Positions 26,555-35,435 of a stretch of 64,000 nt of DNA are shown in pieces. Numbering within the stretch: position 1 is the first letter of the stretch; each line of letters starts with the position of its first letter. Below the pieces are notes generated by a model that was not told the DNA's origin, did no database searches, and worked only from the letters and a program-made list of their open reading frames with translations. The position numbers and the translations under genes were made by a program. This DNA is from CAYOHP01 sp964403795 [NCBI: uncultured bacterium] (GTDB lineage: Bacteria > Muiribacteriota > UBA6191 > CAZXTJ01), in contig CAYOHP010000008.1 of assembly GCA_964403795.1 (NCBI GenBank), positions 40,662 through 104,661 on the forward strand, in the 5' to 3' direction.

Positions 26555-27778
26555 CTACTCCCAGCGCAGCGCCTCGATCGGGTCGAGCTGGGCTGCCCGC
26601 CAGGCCGGATAGACGCCGAACACGATCCCGGTGCTCCCGGAGACACCGAGTCCCGCCAGTACCGCCCACAGGGGGACCTCGGCATTGAAGTCCCCCAGCC
26701 ACTGCAGGAGCAGGACGCCTCCACCCCCGATGGCCAGACCGAGCAGGCCACCCAGCATGGCCACCACCACGGCTTCGCCCAGGAACTGGACCAGGATGTC
26801 GCGACGGGTGGCCCCCAGCGCCTTGCGGACGCCGATCTCGCGGGTCCTCTCGGTCACCGAGACCATCATGATGTTCATGATCCCGATGCCCCCGACCAGC
26901 AGCGAGAGACCGGCGCTGGCCGCGATCAGGAAGGCGAAGGCCCCGACCGCCGACTCGGCCCGGCCCAGGATCTCGGTGAAGTTGAAGACCGCCACCAGCG
27001 GTTCGTCCCCCGGGGGAGGAGGATGGAGCACCACCATCAGGTCCTCGATCTCCCGCATGGCGCGGTCGACCAGGGCGGGATCCCGGGCCTTGACGTTGAT
27101 CATGCGCAGGACCCGCCGCTGGGAGACCTTGCGGAACCATGTCTCGATCGGGATCACGACCTGCTCGTCCAGCGAGTTGAAGCCGGCCCGGCCCTTGGCC
27201 ACGAGCACGCCGACCACCTGGTAGGGAGCGCCGCGGATCCGCACTTTCTCGCCCACCGAAGGCGCCCCGTGGAAGAGCTTCTCGGCGATCTCGGCTCCCA
27301 GCACGCAGACCCGCTGGGCGGTCGACGCCTCGTTCTCGTCGAAGAACCGCCCTTCCGAGAGGTCGAGGTAGCGGATCCGCTCGTACTGGGGCGTGGTCCC
27401 CAGCACCTGGGCCATCACGTTCTCGTCGAAGTACTTCACCTGGAGCGGCTTCGAGGTCTCGGGAGCCACCCATCCGACGCTCGGGCAGTTCCGCAGGATG
27501 GCTTCGGCGTCCACCGGTTCCAGGAGGTTCGACATGTGCAGCGAGACCCCGCCGTGACCCTTCTTGCGGCCCGGGAAGACCAGCAGCAGGTCGGTCCCCA
27601 TGGCCTGGAACTCCTGCAGGACGCGCTCGCGGGCCCCGTGCCCGACCGCCACCATGACGATGACGGCGCCCACTCCGATGATCACCCCGACGATGGTGAG
27701 GGCAGAGCGGAGCTTGTTCGCCATCAGGTTGTGGAAGGCGATCCGGGCCGCGATCGCGAGTACCCGCCAGGTCCTCAC
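26555..27778 (-). CDS. ABC exporter permease (MacB/FtsX type)
   Basis: A 407-residue permease with the MacB layout. A membrane helix after NKLRSALTIVGVIIGVGAVI is followed by a periplasmic domain of about 220 residues, then three C-terminal helices with GIGIMNIMMVSVTERTREIG, the coupling-helix signature, and PAWRAAQLDPIEALR at the end. Together with the ATPase and MacA-like protein upstream it forms a tripartite-type exporter for peptides, lipoproteins or macrolide-like compounds. GTG start overlaps the ATPase stop. Unlike E. coli MacB, ATPase and permease are separate proteins. Confidence 0.9.
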   Translation of the reverse strand: MRTWRVLAIAARIAFHNLMANKLRSALTIVGVIIGVGAVIVMVAVGHGARERVLQEFQAMGTDLLLVFPGRKKGHGGVSLHMSNLLEPVDAEAILRNCPSVGWVAPETSKPLQVKYFDENVMAQVLGTTPQYERIRYLDLSEGRFFDENEASTAQRVCVLGAEIAEKLFHGAPSVGEKVRIRGAPYQVVGVLVAKGRAGFNSLDEQVVIPIETWFRKVSQRRVLRMINVKARDPALVDRAMREIEDLMVVLHPPPPGDEPLVAVFNFTEILGRAESAVGAFAFLIAASAGLSLLVGGIGIMNIMMVSVTERTREIGVRKALGATRRDILVQFLGEAVVVAMLGGLLGLAIGGGGVLLLQWLGDFNAEVPLWAVLAGLGVSGSTGIVFGVYPAWRAAQLDPIEALRWE

Positions 27779-28521
27779 CGCGCCACCCGCTCGTCCCGCA
27801 CCAGGACCCCGTCCTTCATGTGCAGGATCCGGTGCGCCTGCTCCGCCACCTCCCGGGAGTGGGTGACCACCACCAGGGTCGTACCCTCCCGGTTCAGTTC
27901 GGAGAAGAGGGCGAGGATCTCGTCGCCGGTCTTCGAGTCCAGGTTGCCGGTGGGCTCGTCGGCGAGGATCAGGCTCGGGGAGTTGACCAGGGCCCGGGCG
28001 ACCGCGACGCGTTGGCACTGGCCGCCCGAGAGCTGGGACGGGATGTGGTCGCAGCGGTCGCCCAGACCGACCCGGGTGAGGACTTCCCGGGCCCTGCCCC
28101 GGGTGTCGGTGTGCCCGGCGTAGAGCAAGGGAAGCTCCACGTTCTCGAGAGCCGTGGACCGGGGGAGCAGGTTGAAGCTCTGGAACACGAACCCGATCCG
28201 GGTGTTCCGGATCCGTGCCAGGTCGTCCTCGGCGAGCCGGGACACGTCGACCTCGTCGAGGAAGTAGCTCCCCGAGGTCGGGGTGTCGAGGCAGCCGAGC
28301 TGGTTCATCAGGGTCGACTTCCCGGACCCGGAGGGTCCCATCAAGGCGACGTACTCCCCGGCCAGGATCTCGAAGGACACGCCGTTCAGGGCCCGGACCT
28401 CGTTGGAGAGGCCGCGGTGGTAGACCTTGGCGAGATCCTCGACCCGGACTACCCGTCTCCGGTCTTGCCCTCGTCCGGCTTCTTCGCCTGGCCCGTGTTG
28501 CGCTTGCGCTTCAGGAACCAA
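27775..28521 (-). CDS. ABC exporter ATPase (MacB/LolD type), start uncertain
   Basis: The ATPase of the exporter. All motifs are present: Walker A GPSGSGKS, signature LSGGQCQRVAVARAL, Walker B LILADEPTGNLDS and H-loop VVTHS. The family start would be within a few codons of VVRVEDLAKVYH, but no ATG, GTG or TTG lies there. The nearest upstream candidate is TTG at 28521, with GGGGCGAGGA just before it. That gives a 23-residue basic extension and a 73-base overlap with the MacA-like gene. A GTG farther in would remove the first strand. Either the TTG or a non-standard start (GTA or GTC near 28452) is used. Confidence 0.8.
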   Translation of the reverse strand: MVPEAQAQHGPGEEAGRGQDRRRVVRVEDLAKVYHRGLSNEVRALNGVSFEILAGEYVALMGPSGSGKSTLMNQLGCLDTPTSGSYFLDEVDVSRLAEDDLARIRNTRIGFVFQSFNLLPRSTALENVELPLLYAGHTDTRGRAREVLTRVGLGDRCDHIPSQLSGGQCQRVAVARALVNSPSLILADEPTGNLDSKTGDEILALFSELNREGTTLVVVTHSREVAEQAHRILHMKDGVLVRDERVAR

Positions 28522-29831
28522 ATCGGGTCCTCGCCCCTCTCGCCCCCGGGGGTTTCCGTGTCCAATCGCCCCAGGACCACCGACAGCCCCTCGGCGAGAC
28601 CGGTCCCGGTGATCTCGACCTGGGCCTGGTTCCGGAGTCCCGTCTCCACCGGCAGGCGATCGATCGCCTCGGGGCGGGCGGGGTCGCGGACCAGGTTCAC
28701 CCAGGTCCCGCTCCTCCCGGTGCGCAGGGCCGCGGGCGGGACCCAGAGGGCCTCCGCCCGGCGATCGGTCACGAAGCGCACGGTGGCACTCATGCCCGGC
28801 TTCAGGAGCGTCACGCCCCGCCCGACCACCTCGACCTGGACCTCGAAGGAGGTGACGTCGCTCTCGGTCCTCCCCATCGGGGACACCCACTTCACCCGCC
28901 CCTCGAACGCCTCCTCGGGAAAGGCGTCGCAGACCACCTCGGCAGGGAAGCCCTCCCCGAGCCGACCGGCGTCGGCCTCGTCGACCATGGCCTTGACCGA
29001 GAGCCGGGACACGTCGGCCAGGATCAGGAGCGGGGTCCCGCCCCCCACGTTGGAGATGCCCGAGGCGATGATCTGGCCCACCTCGACCTTCCGCTCCAGC
29101 ACGATGCCGTCGATGCTGGCCCGGATGGTGGTGTCGGCCAGCCGCTCCTTCGCCCGGTCGAGCGCCACCTGGGCCTGGATCCGACCGGCCTCGGCCAGCA
29201 CCACCTCCTGGGCCATGAGCTCGACCTGGCGCTCCTGGGTCTCGACCAGCCGGACCTCGGCCTCCAGGGCCGCCACCGAGGCCTCGGCCCCGTCCCTGGT
29301 CGTGGAGGCCGCCTCGTAGGTCTGGCGGGAGGCGAGACCCCGCTGGAGGAGATCGCGCTGGCGCTCGAACTCGTGCCGGGCCCGCTCCCGTTCCGCCAGG
29401 GTCCTCTCCAGGTTGGCCCTGACCCGGTCGCGCTCGATGGCCACCCGGTCCTTCTCGAGTCCGAGCCGGGTGGTCGCCTGGACGAGCCTGGCGCCCGCGG
29501 TCATCACATCGGCCTCGGCCAGTCGCACTGCCTGGAGTTCCTCCCGGGGGTCGATGAGCGCCAGGGTCGTGCCGGTCGTCACCGCGGCCCCGGCTTCGAA
29601 GGGAATCCCCAGGATCTGACCGGAAGCGCGGCTCTTCACCTCGACGGCCCGGGCCGGCTGCACCGGACCGGCCGCGGTCACCACCACCTCGACGGGTCCC
29701 CGTTCGACCCTGGCGGTCGGCAGGACCTTGGTCGGCGCTGCCGGTCCGCATCCGGGGATCGCCCCGATCTCCATGATGGCGACCAGGAAGACCAAGGTCC
29801 GGGGCCACGGCCGAAGGTCGTCGGCTCTCAT
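28449..29831 (-). CDS. MacA-like periplasmic adaptor, predicted lipoprotein
   Basis: A 460-residue membrane fusion protein. The signal sequence ends in a lipobox (GAIPGC, C28), so it is probably lipid-anchored. A barrel-sandwich lipoyl-like half (AGPVQPARAVEVKSRASGQI) comes first. A long helical hairpin (about 115-250, rich in ERERARHEFERQRD-type heptads) follows, then the second lipoyl half ADTTIRASIDGIVLERKVEV-like region and the beta-barrel. It links the inner-membrane ABC exporter to an outer-membrane channel; no TolC is in the window. ATG overlaps the stop of the ankyrin protein gene. Confidence 0.88.
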   Translation of the reverse strand: MRADDLRPWPRTLVFLVAIMEIGAIPGCGPAAPTKVLPTARVERGPVEVVVTAAGPVQPARAVEVKSRASGQILGIPFEAGAAVTTGTTLALIDPREELQAVRLAEADVMTAGARLVQATTRLGLEKDRVAIERDRVRANLERTLAERERARHEFERQRDLLQRGLASRQTYEAASTTRDGAEASVAALEAEVRLVETQERQVELMAQEVVLAEAGRIQAQVALDRAKERLADTTIRASIDGIVLERKVEVGQIIASGISNVGGGTPLLILADVSRLSVKAMVDEADAGRLGEGFPAEVVCDAFPEEAFEGRVKWVSPMGRTESDVTSFEVQVEVVGRGVTLLKPGMSATVRFVTDRRAEALWVPPAALRTGRSGTWVNLVRDPARPEAIDRLPVETGLRNQAQVEITGTGLAEGLSVVLGRLDTETPGGERGEDPIWFLKRKRNTGQAKKPDEGKTGDG

Positions 29832-30733
29832 GGGGACCCGGTCGCCGCCAGCAACCCGGCGACCTCGGGGAAGCCCGCGGCCTTGGCCCTCTCGCCCGGG
29901 GTGCGTCCGGAGCCGTCGCGTCGGGTCCGGTCCGCGCCCCTCCGCAAGAGCTCCCGCACCACCTCGGCGTGTCCGGCCCCGGCCGCGGCGTGGAGAGCCG
30001 TTCCACCCTGCGGGTCGATCTCCTCCGGATCCTCGCCCCGGTCGAGCAGTTGGGCGACGAGGTCGCTCCACCCCAGGGAAGCGGCCTGGATCAACTTCGA
30101 GGTGGGCCGGACCTCGGGTACCGGGGGGGCCGGGACCGGAGGACGGGGGGCGGCACGGGGAAGGGCGCGGGTCGGCGCCCGGGCCACGGCAACGGGAGGC
30201 GCTCCTGGGGCAGGAGGAGTCCCGGAGGCGACAGTCTGGACCGCTGGCGCGGTGGTCGCAGGCGGGAAGGCCGGGATCAGGGGCTTGGCAGGCACCGGCG
30301 GGGAAGCCTGGGCGGGTTCCAGGGTCCGGGGCGGGACCGGTGCGGCATCCTGGACCGGGTCCGAAGTCCCGGCCGGGGCCTGTGCCGCATCCCGGACCGG
30401 ATCCGAAGCTCCGACCGGGGCCGCCGCCGGCGTCGGAGCCGGAGAGGGAAGGCCTGCCTCCAGCGCATCGAGGCGGGCCATGAGTTCCTGGATCCGCGGA
30501 TCCGCTCCGGCAGCCGGATCCCCGCCTTCCGCCCGGGCGCGCTGGCGGGCCGCCGCCAGGACCAGGGCATCGACCTCCTCGATCCGGGCCTCCAGGTCCC
30601 GGACCCGGACGGCGAGCTGCTCCGAGCGACGCAGCCGGGCTCCCTGGGACCAGCTCGCCCCGGCCGCGGCCACCGCCAGCGCCAGCCCGACACCGAGCAC
30701 CAGCTCCGGAGCCCGCTCGATCGCGCCCGGCAT
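29828..30733 (-). CDS. Membrane-anchored ankyrin repeat protein
   Basis: A 301-residue protein with an N-terminal membrane helix (10-30) and a coiled coil (about 36-100). A long Pro/Ala/Val linker (about 100-215) leads to a C-terminal pair of ankyrin repeats, seen in GGTALHAAAGAGHAEVVREL and the following GRTPGERAKAAGFPEV. Ankyrin repeats bind partner proteins. It is the first gene of the exporter operon and overlaps the MacA-like gene by ATGA. GGAGG sits 5 bases before the ATG. Orientation is probably N-in/C-out, placing the repeats in the periplasm, but this is inference. Confidence 0.8.
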   Translation of the reverse strand: MPGAIERAPELVLGVGLALAVAAAGASWSQGARLRRSEQLAVRVRDLEARIEEVDALVLAAARQRARAEGGDPAAGADPRIQELMARLDALEAGLPSPAPTPAAAPVGASDPVRDAAQAPAGTSDPVQDAAPVPPRTLEPAQASPPVPAKPLIPAFPPATTAPAVQTVASGTPPAPGAPPVAVARAPTRALPRAAPRPPVPAPPVPEVRPTSKLIQAASLGWSDLVAQLLDRGEDPEEIDPQGGTALHAAAGAGHAEVVRELLRRGADRTRRDGSGRTPGERAKAAGFPEVAGLLAATGSP

Positions 30734-30764
30734 GGCCACCTCCGCACTCCGAGCCCAGGCCCAG

Positions 30765-30774
30765 AGGGTACACT
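30765..30774. promoter_or_regulatory. Symmetric bidirectional -10-like element
   Basis: AGGGTACACT reads as a -10-like TACACT (30769-30774) towards the ketopantoate reductase and TACCCT (30770 to 30765) towards the ankyrin/exporter operon, sharing the central TA. It lies in the 87-base divergent gap. Promoter function is inferred from motif and position. Confidence 0.4.
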
Positions 30775-30820
30775 TCCCGGGCCCGCGGAGGCGTCGCCCC
30801 ACGCCGCCCGCAGGACTCGC

Positions 30821-31807
30821 ATGCAGAGCCCCAGCACGTCGACACCGGAGAACGGCACCCCCCTGGTGGTGGGCGCCGGCGGGGTCGGCCTGCTGCTCGC
30901 CCACCTGCTGTCGAGCCAAGGACCTCCCTCCCCGGAGGTCCCGGCGGTCCGGGTCCTGGGTCGGGGCGAAACCCTGGAGCGCCTCCGGTCCGAAGGCTTC
31001 GTGGCCTTCGACGCGGGCGTCCACACCCATCGGCCCGAAGCCCAGGATTGGGAGGACTGGCACCGGGACCCGCGCGTCGGTCCGGTGCTGGTAGCGGTCA
31101 AGGCGGGCGACCTCGAGGCGGTCCTCAGGAGCCTGGCCCTGCGTCCCGAGGGGATCTCCTGCCTCTACCTCCTCCAGAACGGCCTGGGCATCCTGGAACT
31201 CGCCCGCTCCCTCCTCCCGGACGTCCCCACGGTGAGGGTGAGCTGTTACACGGGAGTCGCCCGCGAGGGCCGCAACACCATCCGGGTCCTGGGCCGGGGT
31301 CCCTTCCGGATCGCCGCCGAAGGAGCCGGCCGCTCCCACCTGGGGTGGCTGCCGGCACGCCTCGAACCCACCGGGTTCACCGTCCAGGTGGTCGGATCCC
31401 CGCATCGCATGGAGTGGGAGAAGGCGATGTTGAACCTGGTGGTGAACGGCATCTGTTCCGTGCTGGCGGCACCCAACGGAGCGGTCCTCGAGTCCCCCGA
31501 GCTGGTGGAACTGGCGCGCGAGCTCGTGCGCGAGTGCGTGGCGGTAGCCGCCAGCCGCGGGGTGCGCGTCAAGAAGGACATCGAGGAAGCGGTCCTGGAG
31601 GCGATCGCCCGGGTCGCGGGCAACCTGAACTCGACCCTCCAGGACCTGCGGGCCGGTCAGCCCACCGAGCTCGACTTCCTCCACCACCGGGTCGTCGCCT
31701 GGGCCGAGGAAGGCGGCATCCCCTGCCCCGTGACCCGGACCCTGCTCCGGCTGGTGCGGTCCCACGAGACGAGCCGGCGACTGGCGGAGCCCCGGGTCAC
31801 AGCATGA
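30821..31807 (+). CDS. panE: Ketopantoate reductase family protein
   Basis: A 328-residue NADPH-dependent reductase of the PanE/ApbA family, which makes pantoate for coenzyme A. The N-terminal Rossmann motif is GAGGVG (18-23). The catalytic helix carries MEWEKAMLNLVVNG (Lys and Asn of the KxxxN type), and the C-terminal substrate segment is STLQDLRAGQPTELDFLHH, as in PanE. Paralogues act on other 2-oxo acids, so substrate is probable rather than certain. Its last 11 bases overlap tail-to-tail with the next gene. Confidence 0.8.
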   Translation: MQSPSTSTPENGTPLVVGAGGVGLLLAHLLSSQGPPSPEVPAVRVLGRGETLERLRSEGFVAFDAGVHTHRPEAQDWEDWHRDPRVGPVLVAVKAGDLEAVLRSLALRPEGISCLYLLQNGLGILELARSLLPDVPTVRVSCYTGVAREGRNTIRVLGRGPFRIAAEGAGRSHLGWLPARLEPTGFTVQVVGSPHRMEWEKAMLNLVVNGICSVLAAPNGAVLESPELVELARELVRECVAVAASRGVRVKKDIEEAVLEAIARVAGNLNSTLQDLRAGQPTELDFLHHRVVAWAEEGGIPCPVTRTLLRLVRSHETSRRLAEPRVTA

Positions 31808-33161
31808 GCAGCGGGCGCTGGTTGGCGAAGATCTCGACCGAGCCGTCGGAGCTGACCATCAGGGCGACCCCGACCCGGCTCGCCTCCCGGCAAGCCTGGT
31901 AGCGCGCTCCCCGATGGCTGGTACGCGCCTCCGAGGAGAGCTTCACGATCGCACCGTAGGCCAGGCAGCTTCCCTTGGCGTCGAGGATCACCGAACCGTC
32001 CAGCGAGGCCAGGTCGCAGAGGACCTCTCGGGGGACCTTGGTCACGTCGTGCTGCACGAACCCGATGTCCAGGCCCCGGTCCGAGATGTGGCGGTCGGGG
32101 TACTCGAGGCGCTGGTCGGGATCGATGAGCGGCGTCGGCTCGGCACCCGAGGGCAGGATCACGAACAGGCCGCCCCGGCGCTGGAAGCTCATGTCCAGGG
32201 CCGCCGAGTAGATGTGGTGGGCGATCTCGGCCACCCGCCGCTCGTCGTGGGGCATGCCCTGGATGGCGCGGCGCAGCACCGCTGCGTTCTCGATGTGGTT
32301 CCAGACCTGCCACTGGCCCTGGGAGAGGGACGCCACCATGGTCCCCTTGTGCAGGCAGACGATGTCGCCGTGCTCGCTCAACCCGATCGCCAGGCTGGCC
32401 CGGACCGAGGCGCGCCCCAGGGCCTCGAAGCTGCGCGGCCGGTAGACCCTGAGGTCCCGGTCCCGCTGGTACCGGTCCTCGGTGATCGACATCAGGCCCA
32501 GGACCTTGCCCTCGCGATCCAGGCGCAGCGCGGTGTTGCGCCCGTCGGTCACGGCCAGGTAGCGGCGGTTCTCCAGGACGTCGAGCGGGAAGGTCCCCCG
32601 TCCCCCGGTACGCCGGCTGACGATCACCCCGTAGGAGATCTTGGAGTTCTCGTAGGTCTGCTGGGAGATGCTCCGCAGGTGGAGCAGCATCGGGGTGGGA
32701 TCGAAGCGCAGCTTGGCGACGCTCCAGACGTAGCGGGCCACCGACAGCGATCCGATGTCGATGTGGAACGGCAGGATGTCGGTGCGCCGGCGCTGGCTCA
32801 CCGCCAGGCGGGAGACCGTCGAGAGGCTTTCCACCAGGGTACCGACGAAGTCCGCGAAGGACCGGAGCGCCTCCCGGTCGAGGCGCGGGATCGGGACCCC
32901 GGCGAGCGTCCCCACCTTGCAGGCGATCCCCTTGCCCTCGCCGAGCCGGACCCGCACCCGGAGGACGGCACGATCCCGCTTGTAGACGGTGATGTCGCCG
33001 AACTCGCCGCGTCGGGGGGGGTTGGACTGGGTCCACATCCCGAAGCTCAGATGGGGGAACGGGCGTTGCAACGACGTCAGCAGTGAGACCATCTGCTGAA
33101 GATCGAAGATCTCCTTGATGGATTCCTTGGTGCGTTCACCGAGGACGACATCGCCCGACAT
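31797..33161 (-). CDS. Putative diadenylate cyclase (DisA_N/DAC-like) with N-terminal sensor
   Basis: A 454-residue soluble protein. The last 130 residues resemble the DAC domain that makes c-di-AMP from two ATP. ASLDGSVILDAKG stands where DAC proteins have DGA, and SHRGARYQACREASR followed by VALMVSSDGSVEIF stands where they have the RHR or GARH-type motif. The order and spacing fit; both motifs are altered (A to S, H to Y), so activity is uncertain. The first 300 residues are an unrecognised alpha/beta domain and may be one of the sensor domains found with DAC. Start at 33161; a TATGCT -10-like hexamer lies upstream (33189 to 33184). Confidence 0.55.
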   Translation of the reverse strand: MSGDVVLGERTKESIKEIFDLQQMVSLLTSLQRPFPHLSFGMWTQSNPPRRGEFGDITVYKRDRAVLRVRVRLGEGKGIACKVGTLAGVPIPRLDREALRSFADFVGTLVESLSTVSRLAVSQRRRTDILPFHIDIGSLSVARYVWSVAKLRFDPTPMLLHLRSISQQTYENSKISYGVIVSRRTGGRGTFPLDVLENRRYLAVTDGRNTALRLDREGKVLGLMSITEDRYQRDRDLRVYRPRSFEALGRASVRASLAIGLSEHGDIVCLHKGTMVASLSQGQWQVWNHIENAAVLRRAIQGMPHDERRVAEIAHHIYSAALDMSFQRRGGLFVILPSGAEPTPLIDPDQRLEYPDRHISDRGLDIGFVQHDVTKVPREVLCDLASLDGSVILDAKGSCLAYGAIVKLSSEARTSHRGARYQACREASRVGVALMVSSDGSVEIFANQRPLLML

Positions 33162-33326
33162 GGCCCAGCTCCAGCCCGCGCCAAGCATAGAGCCCGGGAG
33201 TCGACGGGAGTCGAGGGATCTGATCCGGCCCGATCCTGGTCCCTCGACCCGACAATTCGTGGCCGCCCGGAGCCGGGATCCGGGAGGTCCACCGGTGCCG
33301 ACCGCGGTCGCCCGGCGACCACCCGG

Positions 33327-35279
33327 CTAGCGGGAACAGCAGCCTGCGGATTCCTCGCAGGCGGGCTCCTCGGGGACGGCCTCCGGCTCGCACCCATGCT
33401 CGTGGCTGCAGCCATGGTCATGGCGGACGCTGGGCACCGCCTCGGGGCACTCGTGACCGTGGTGCCCGTCGTGGGGATCGGTCGGGGTCGCCTCGGCCGC
33501 GCAGCAGCCCTCCGTCGAACCGCCGAAGGGCAGGTCGTCCAACCGGATCACCTGCTTGAGGAGGCCCCGAGGTCCCTGGCGGAGCAGGGCCGAGAGGAAG
33601 GCCAGGGTCAGCACGATCCCGGCCGCCAGCTGCCAAGGTCCCGGCTCGTGGTGGCCGGCCCCCGGTACCCCGGCCACCGCGGAAGCCCGGATCCCGGGTA
33701 CGAGTTCGACCGCCAGGCCCGCCACCAGGCAGGTCCCGATCACCGTGACCACGAAGAGGGCGGCGGTGCCGAACCCGTGCATGCGCCGCAGCACCGCGAA
33801 GGTCGTCAGGTTGGTGGCCGGACCGGTGAGGAGGAAGGCCAGCACCGCCCCCGGTGCCAGGCCCTTCTGCAGCAGGACGGCCGCGATCGGGGTCGCGCCC
33901 GAGGCACAGACGTAGACCGGCATCCCGACCAGGGTCATCACCAGGATCTGCTCCAGGACACCGAGGCCGGCCAGGGATTCGAGCGAGAGATGGGGTTGGA
34001 TCAAGGCGGCGACCCCCAGCCCCACCAGGATCCAGGGACCGGTATGGTCGACCAGCTCCACCATCCCGTACCGGAACGCGACTCCCAGCCTTCCCCCGGA
34101 ACCCGGGTGGAGCGAAGGGGAGATCGGATCGCCCTCGTGGACCCCGCCCGCGGCGCGGTCGGGCACCTCGGGGGACCAGGCGGAGACCAGGAGTCCGGTC
34201 CCGAGGGCCACGCCCACCGCGGCCACCAGCCTCACCAGGGTGAACTGCGTCCCGAGCAGGGGGACCGAGAGCAGCAGGGCATCGATGCCGAGCTCGGGAG
34301 TGGCGACCAGGAAAGCGATGGCGGCGGCCATCGGCGCTCCCCTCGACACCAGACCCTGGTACACGGGCACCACGCCGCAGGAACAGATCGGGAGGGGCAG
34401 CCCGAAGACCATCCCCTTCATCGCCTGGCGGAAGCGGCCGCCCGAGCGCAGCCAGGCGATCCCTGCCTCGGGGAGCATCGCATGCACCAGGCCCGCCGCC
34501 AGGAAGCCGAGGAGCAGCGCCGGGGCACTCTCGAGGAAGAGGTGGCGGAAGGCCTCGAGGGCACCGGGACCCTCGTGGTCGTGGCCCATCAGGAACAGGG
34601 CTCCCACCGCCAGCAGGGCCCCGGTACCGGCCCAGTGGGGGCAGTTGTGGGTCCGCTCCGAGAAGCCCTCGGGACCGGTCTGGTGGAGGATCACGTGGAG
34701 CACGCCGCCGGCCACCAGGGCGGCCATCATCCCGCCCGCGACGCCGTGGAGCGGCAGGGAGTCGCCCATCCCGGCATAGCCGACGGCGGTGCTGGCGGCG
34801 ATCGCGGCCAGGGCCGCGCCCGCGTACAGGACGCCGAAGGCCGGACGCAGGGCCCACCAGACGAGCAGCCCGACCGGCAGGCGATGGATCACGATGCCGG
34901 CCACCACCGCATTCGAGAGGTCGGGGCCCAGGCCGCCGGCACCTCCGGCGGCCGCGGCCAGGGCGGCACCGTCCAGGGCGCTGTGCAGAGCCAGACCCAG
35001 GGCCGCCAGCGCCAGCACCAGCCGGTGGCGGGTTCCCAGGGGGCCGGAGACCCGACGCTCGGCCCAGGTCGGCAGCAGCAGTCCGGCCGTGAAGGGAAGG
35101 ACGGCGAGGACCCCGGCCTCGGCCAGGGCATCGGGGAGCAGGTGCCCGAAGCAGAGCCCCAGGATGGACACCAGCACGAACCCGTCGAGCAGCTGGAGGC
35201 CCATGGCGCTGCCCCGGAGGATCCATCCCATGAGCGGCCCGCACGCCAGCACCACCGTCGAAAGGATGAGCCCGGTCAA
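33327..35279 (-). CDS. Metal efflux permease: ZIP-like domain fused to YraQ/SO_0444-type permease with His/Cys tail
   Basis: A 650-residue membrane protein in three parts. Residues 1-240 look like a ZIP metal transporter (LALHSALDGAAL and VIHRLPVGLLVWW resemble the ZIP helix motifs). Residues about 270-590 are a YraQ/DUF318 permease with its signature PICSCGVVPVYQGL and second-half CASGATPIAAVLLQKG. The last 60 residues are packed with His and Cys (HHGHEC, HDHGCSHEHGC, AGCCSR), a metal-binding tail as in the SO_0444 Cu/Zn efflux family. It probably exports a soft metal. TTG at 35279 is chosen because GGAGG lies 7 bases upstream and TAACCT (35304 to 35299) fits a -10. Confidence 0.8.
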   Translation of the reverse strand: MTGLILSTVVLACGPLMGWILRGSAMGLQLLDGFVLVSILGLCFGHLLPDALAEAGVLAVLPFTAGLLLPTWAERRVSGPLGTRHRLVLALAALGLALHSALDGAALAAAAGGAGGLGPDLSNAVVAGIVIHRLPVGLLVWWALRPAFGVLYAGAALAAIAASTAVGYAGMGDSLPLHGVAGGMMAALVAGGVLHVILHQTGPEGFSERTHNCPHWAGTGALLAVGALFLMGHDHEGPGALEAFRHLFLESAPALLLGFLAAGLVHAMLPEAGIAWLRSGGRFRQAMKGMVFGLPLPICSCGVVPVYQGLVSRGAPMAAAIAFLVATPELGIDALLLSVPLLGTQFTLVRLVAAVGVALGTGLLVSAWSPEVPDRAAGGVHEGDPISPSLHPGSGGRLGVAFRYGMVELVDHTGPWILVGLGVAALIQPHLSLESLAGLGVLEQILVMTLVGMPVYVCASGATPIAAVLLQKGLAPGAVLAFLLTGPATNLTTFAVLRRMHGFGTAALFVVTVIGTCLVAGLAVELVPGIRASAVAGVPGAGHHEPGPWQLAAGIVLTLAFLSALLRQGPRGLLKQVIRLDDLPFGGSTEGCCAAEATPTDPHDGHHGHECPEAVPSVRHDHGCSHEHGCEPEAVPEEPACEESAGCCSR

Positions 35280-35375
35280 CAGAACGCCTCCGGGCTCCAG
35301 GTTACCCCGTGGATCGGCTGCCGGTCCGCTTCTCCGGTGGCGGGCACCTCGGGCCCCCCCGACGGTCCGTCGTGC

Positions 35376-35381
35376 TAGCAT
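35376..35381 (+). promoter_or_regulatory. -10-like hexamer upstream of the methyltransferase
   Basis: TAGCAT preceded by GTGC lies 55 bases before the methyltransferase ATG, in the 156-base divergent gap. The same GCTANNNT look recurs before several genes here. Confidence 0.35.
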
Positions 35382-35435
35382 CCGGCCCAGGCGACGCGCC
35401 CGCCACCGATCGGCGCGTGCCCCGTCAGGACCCCG

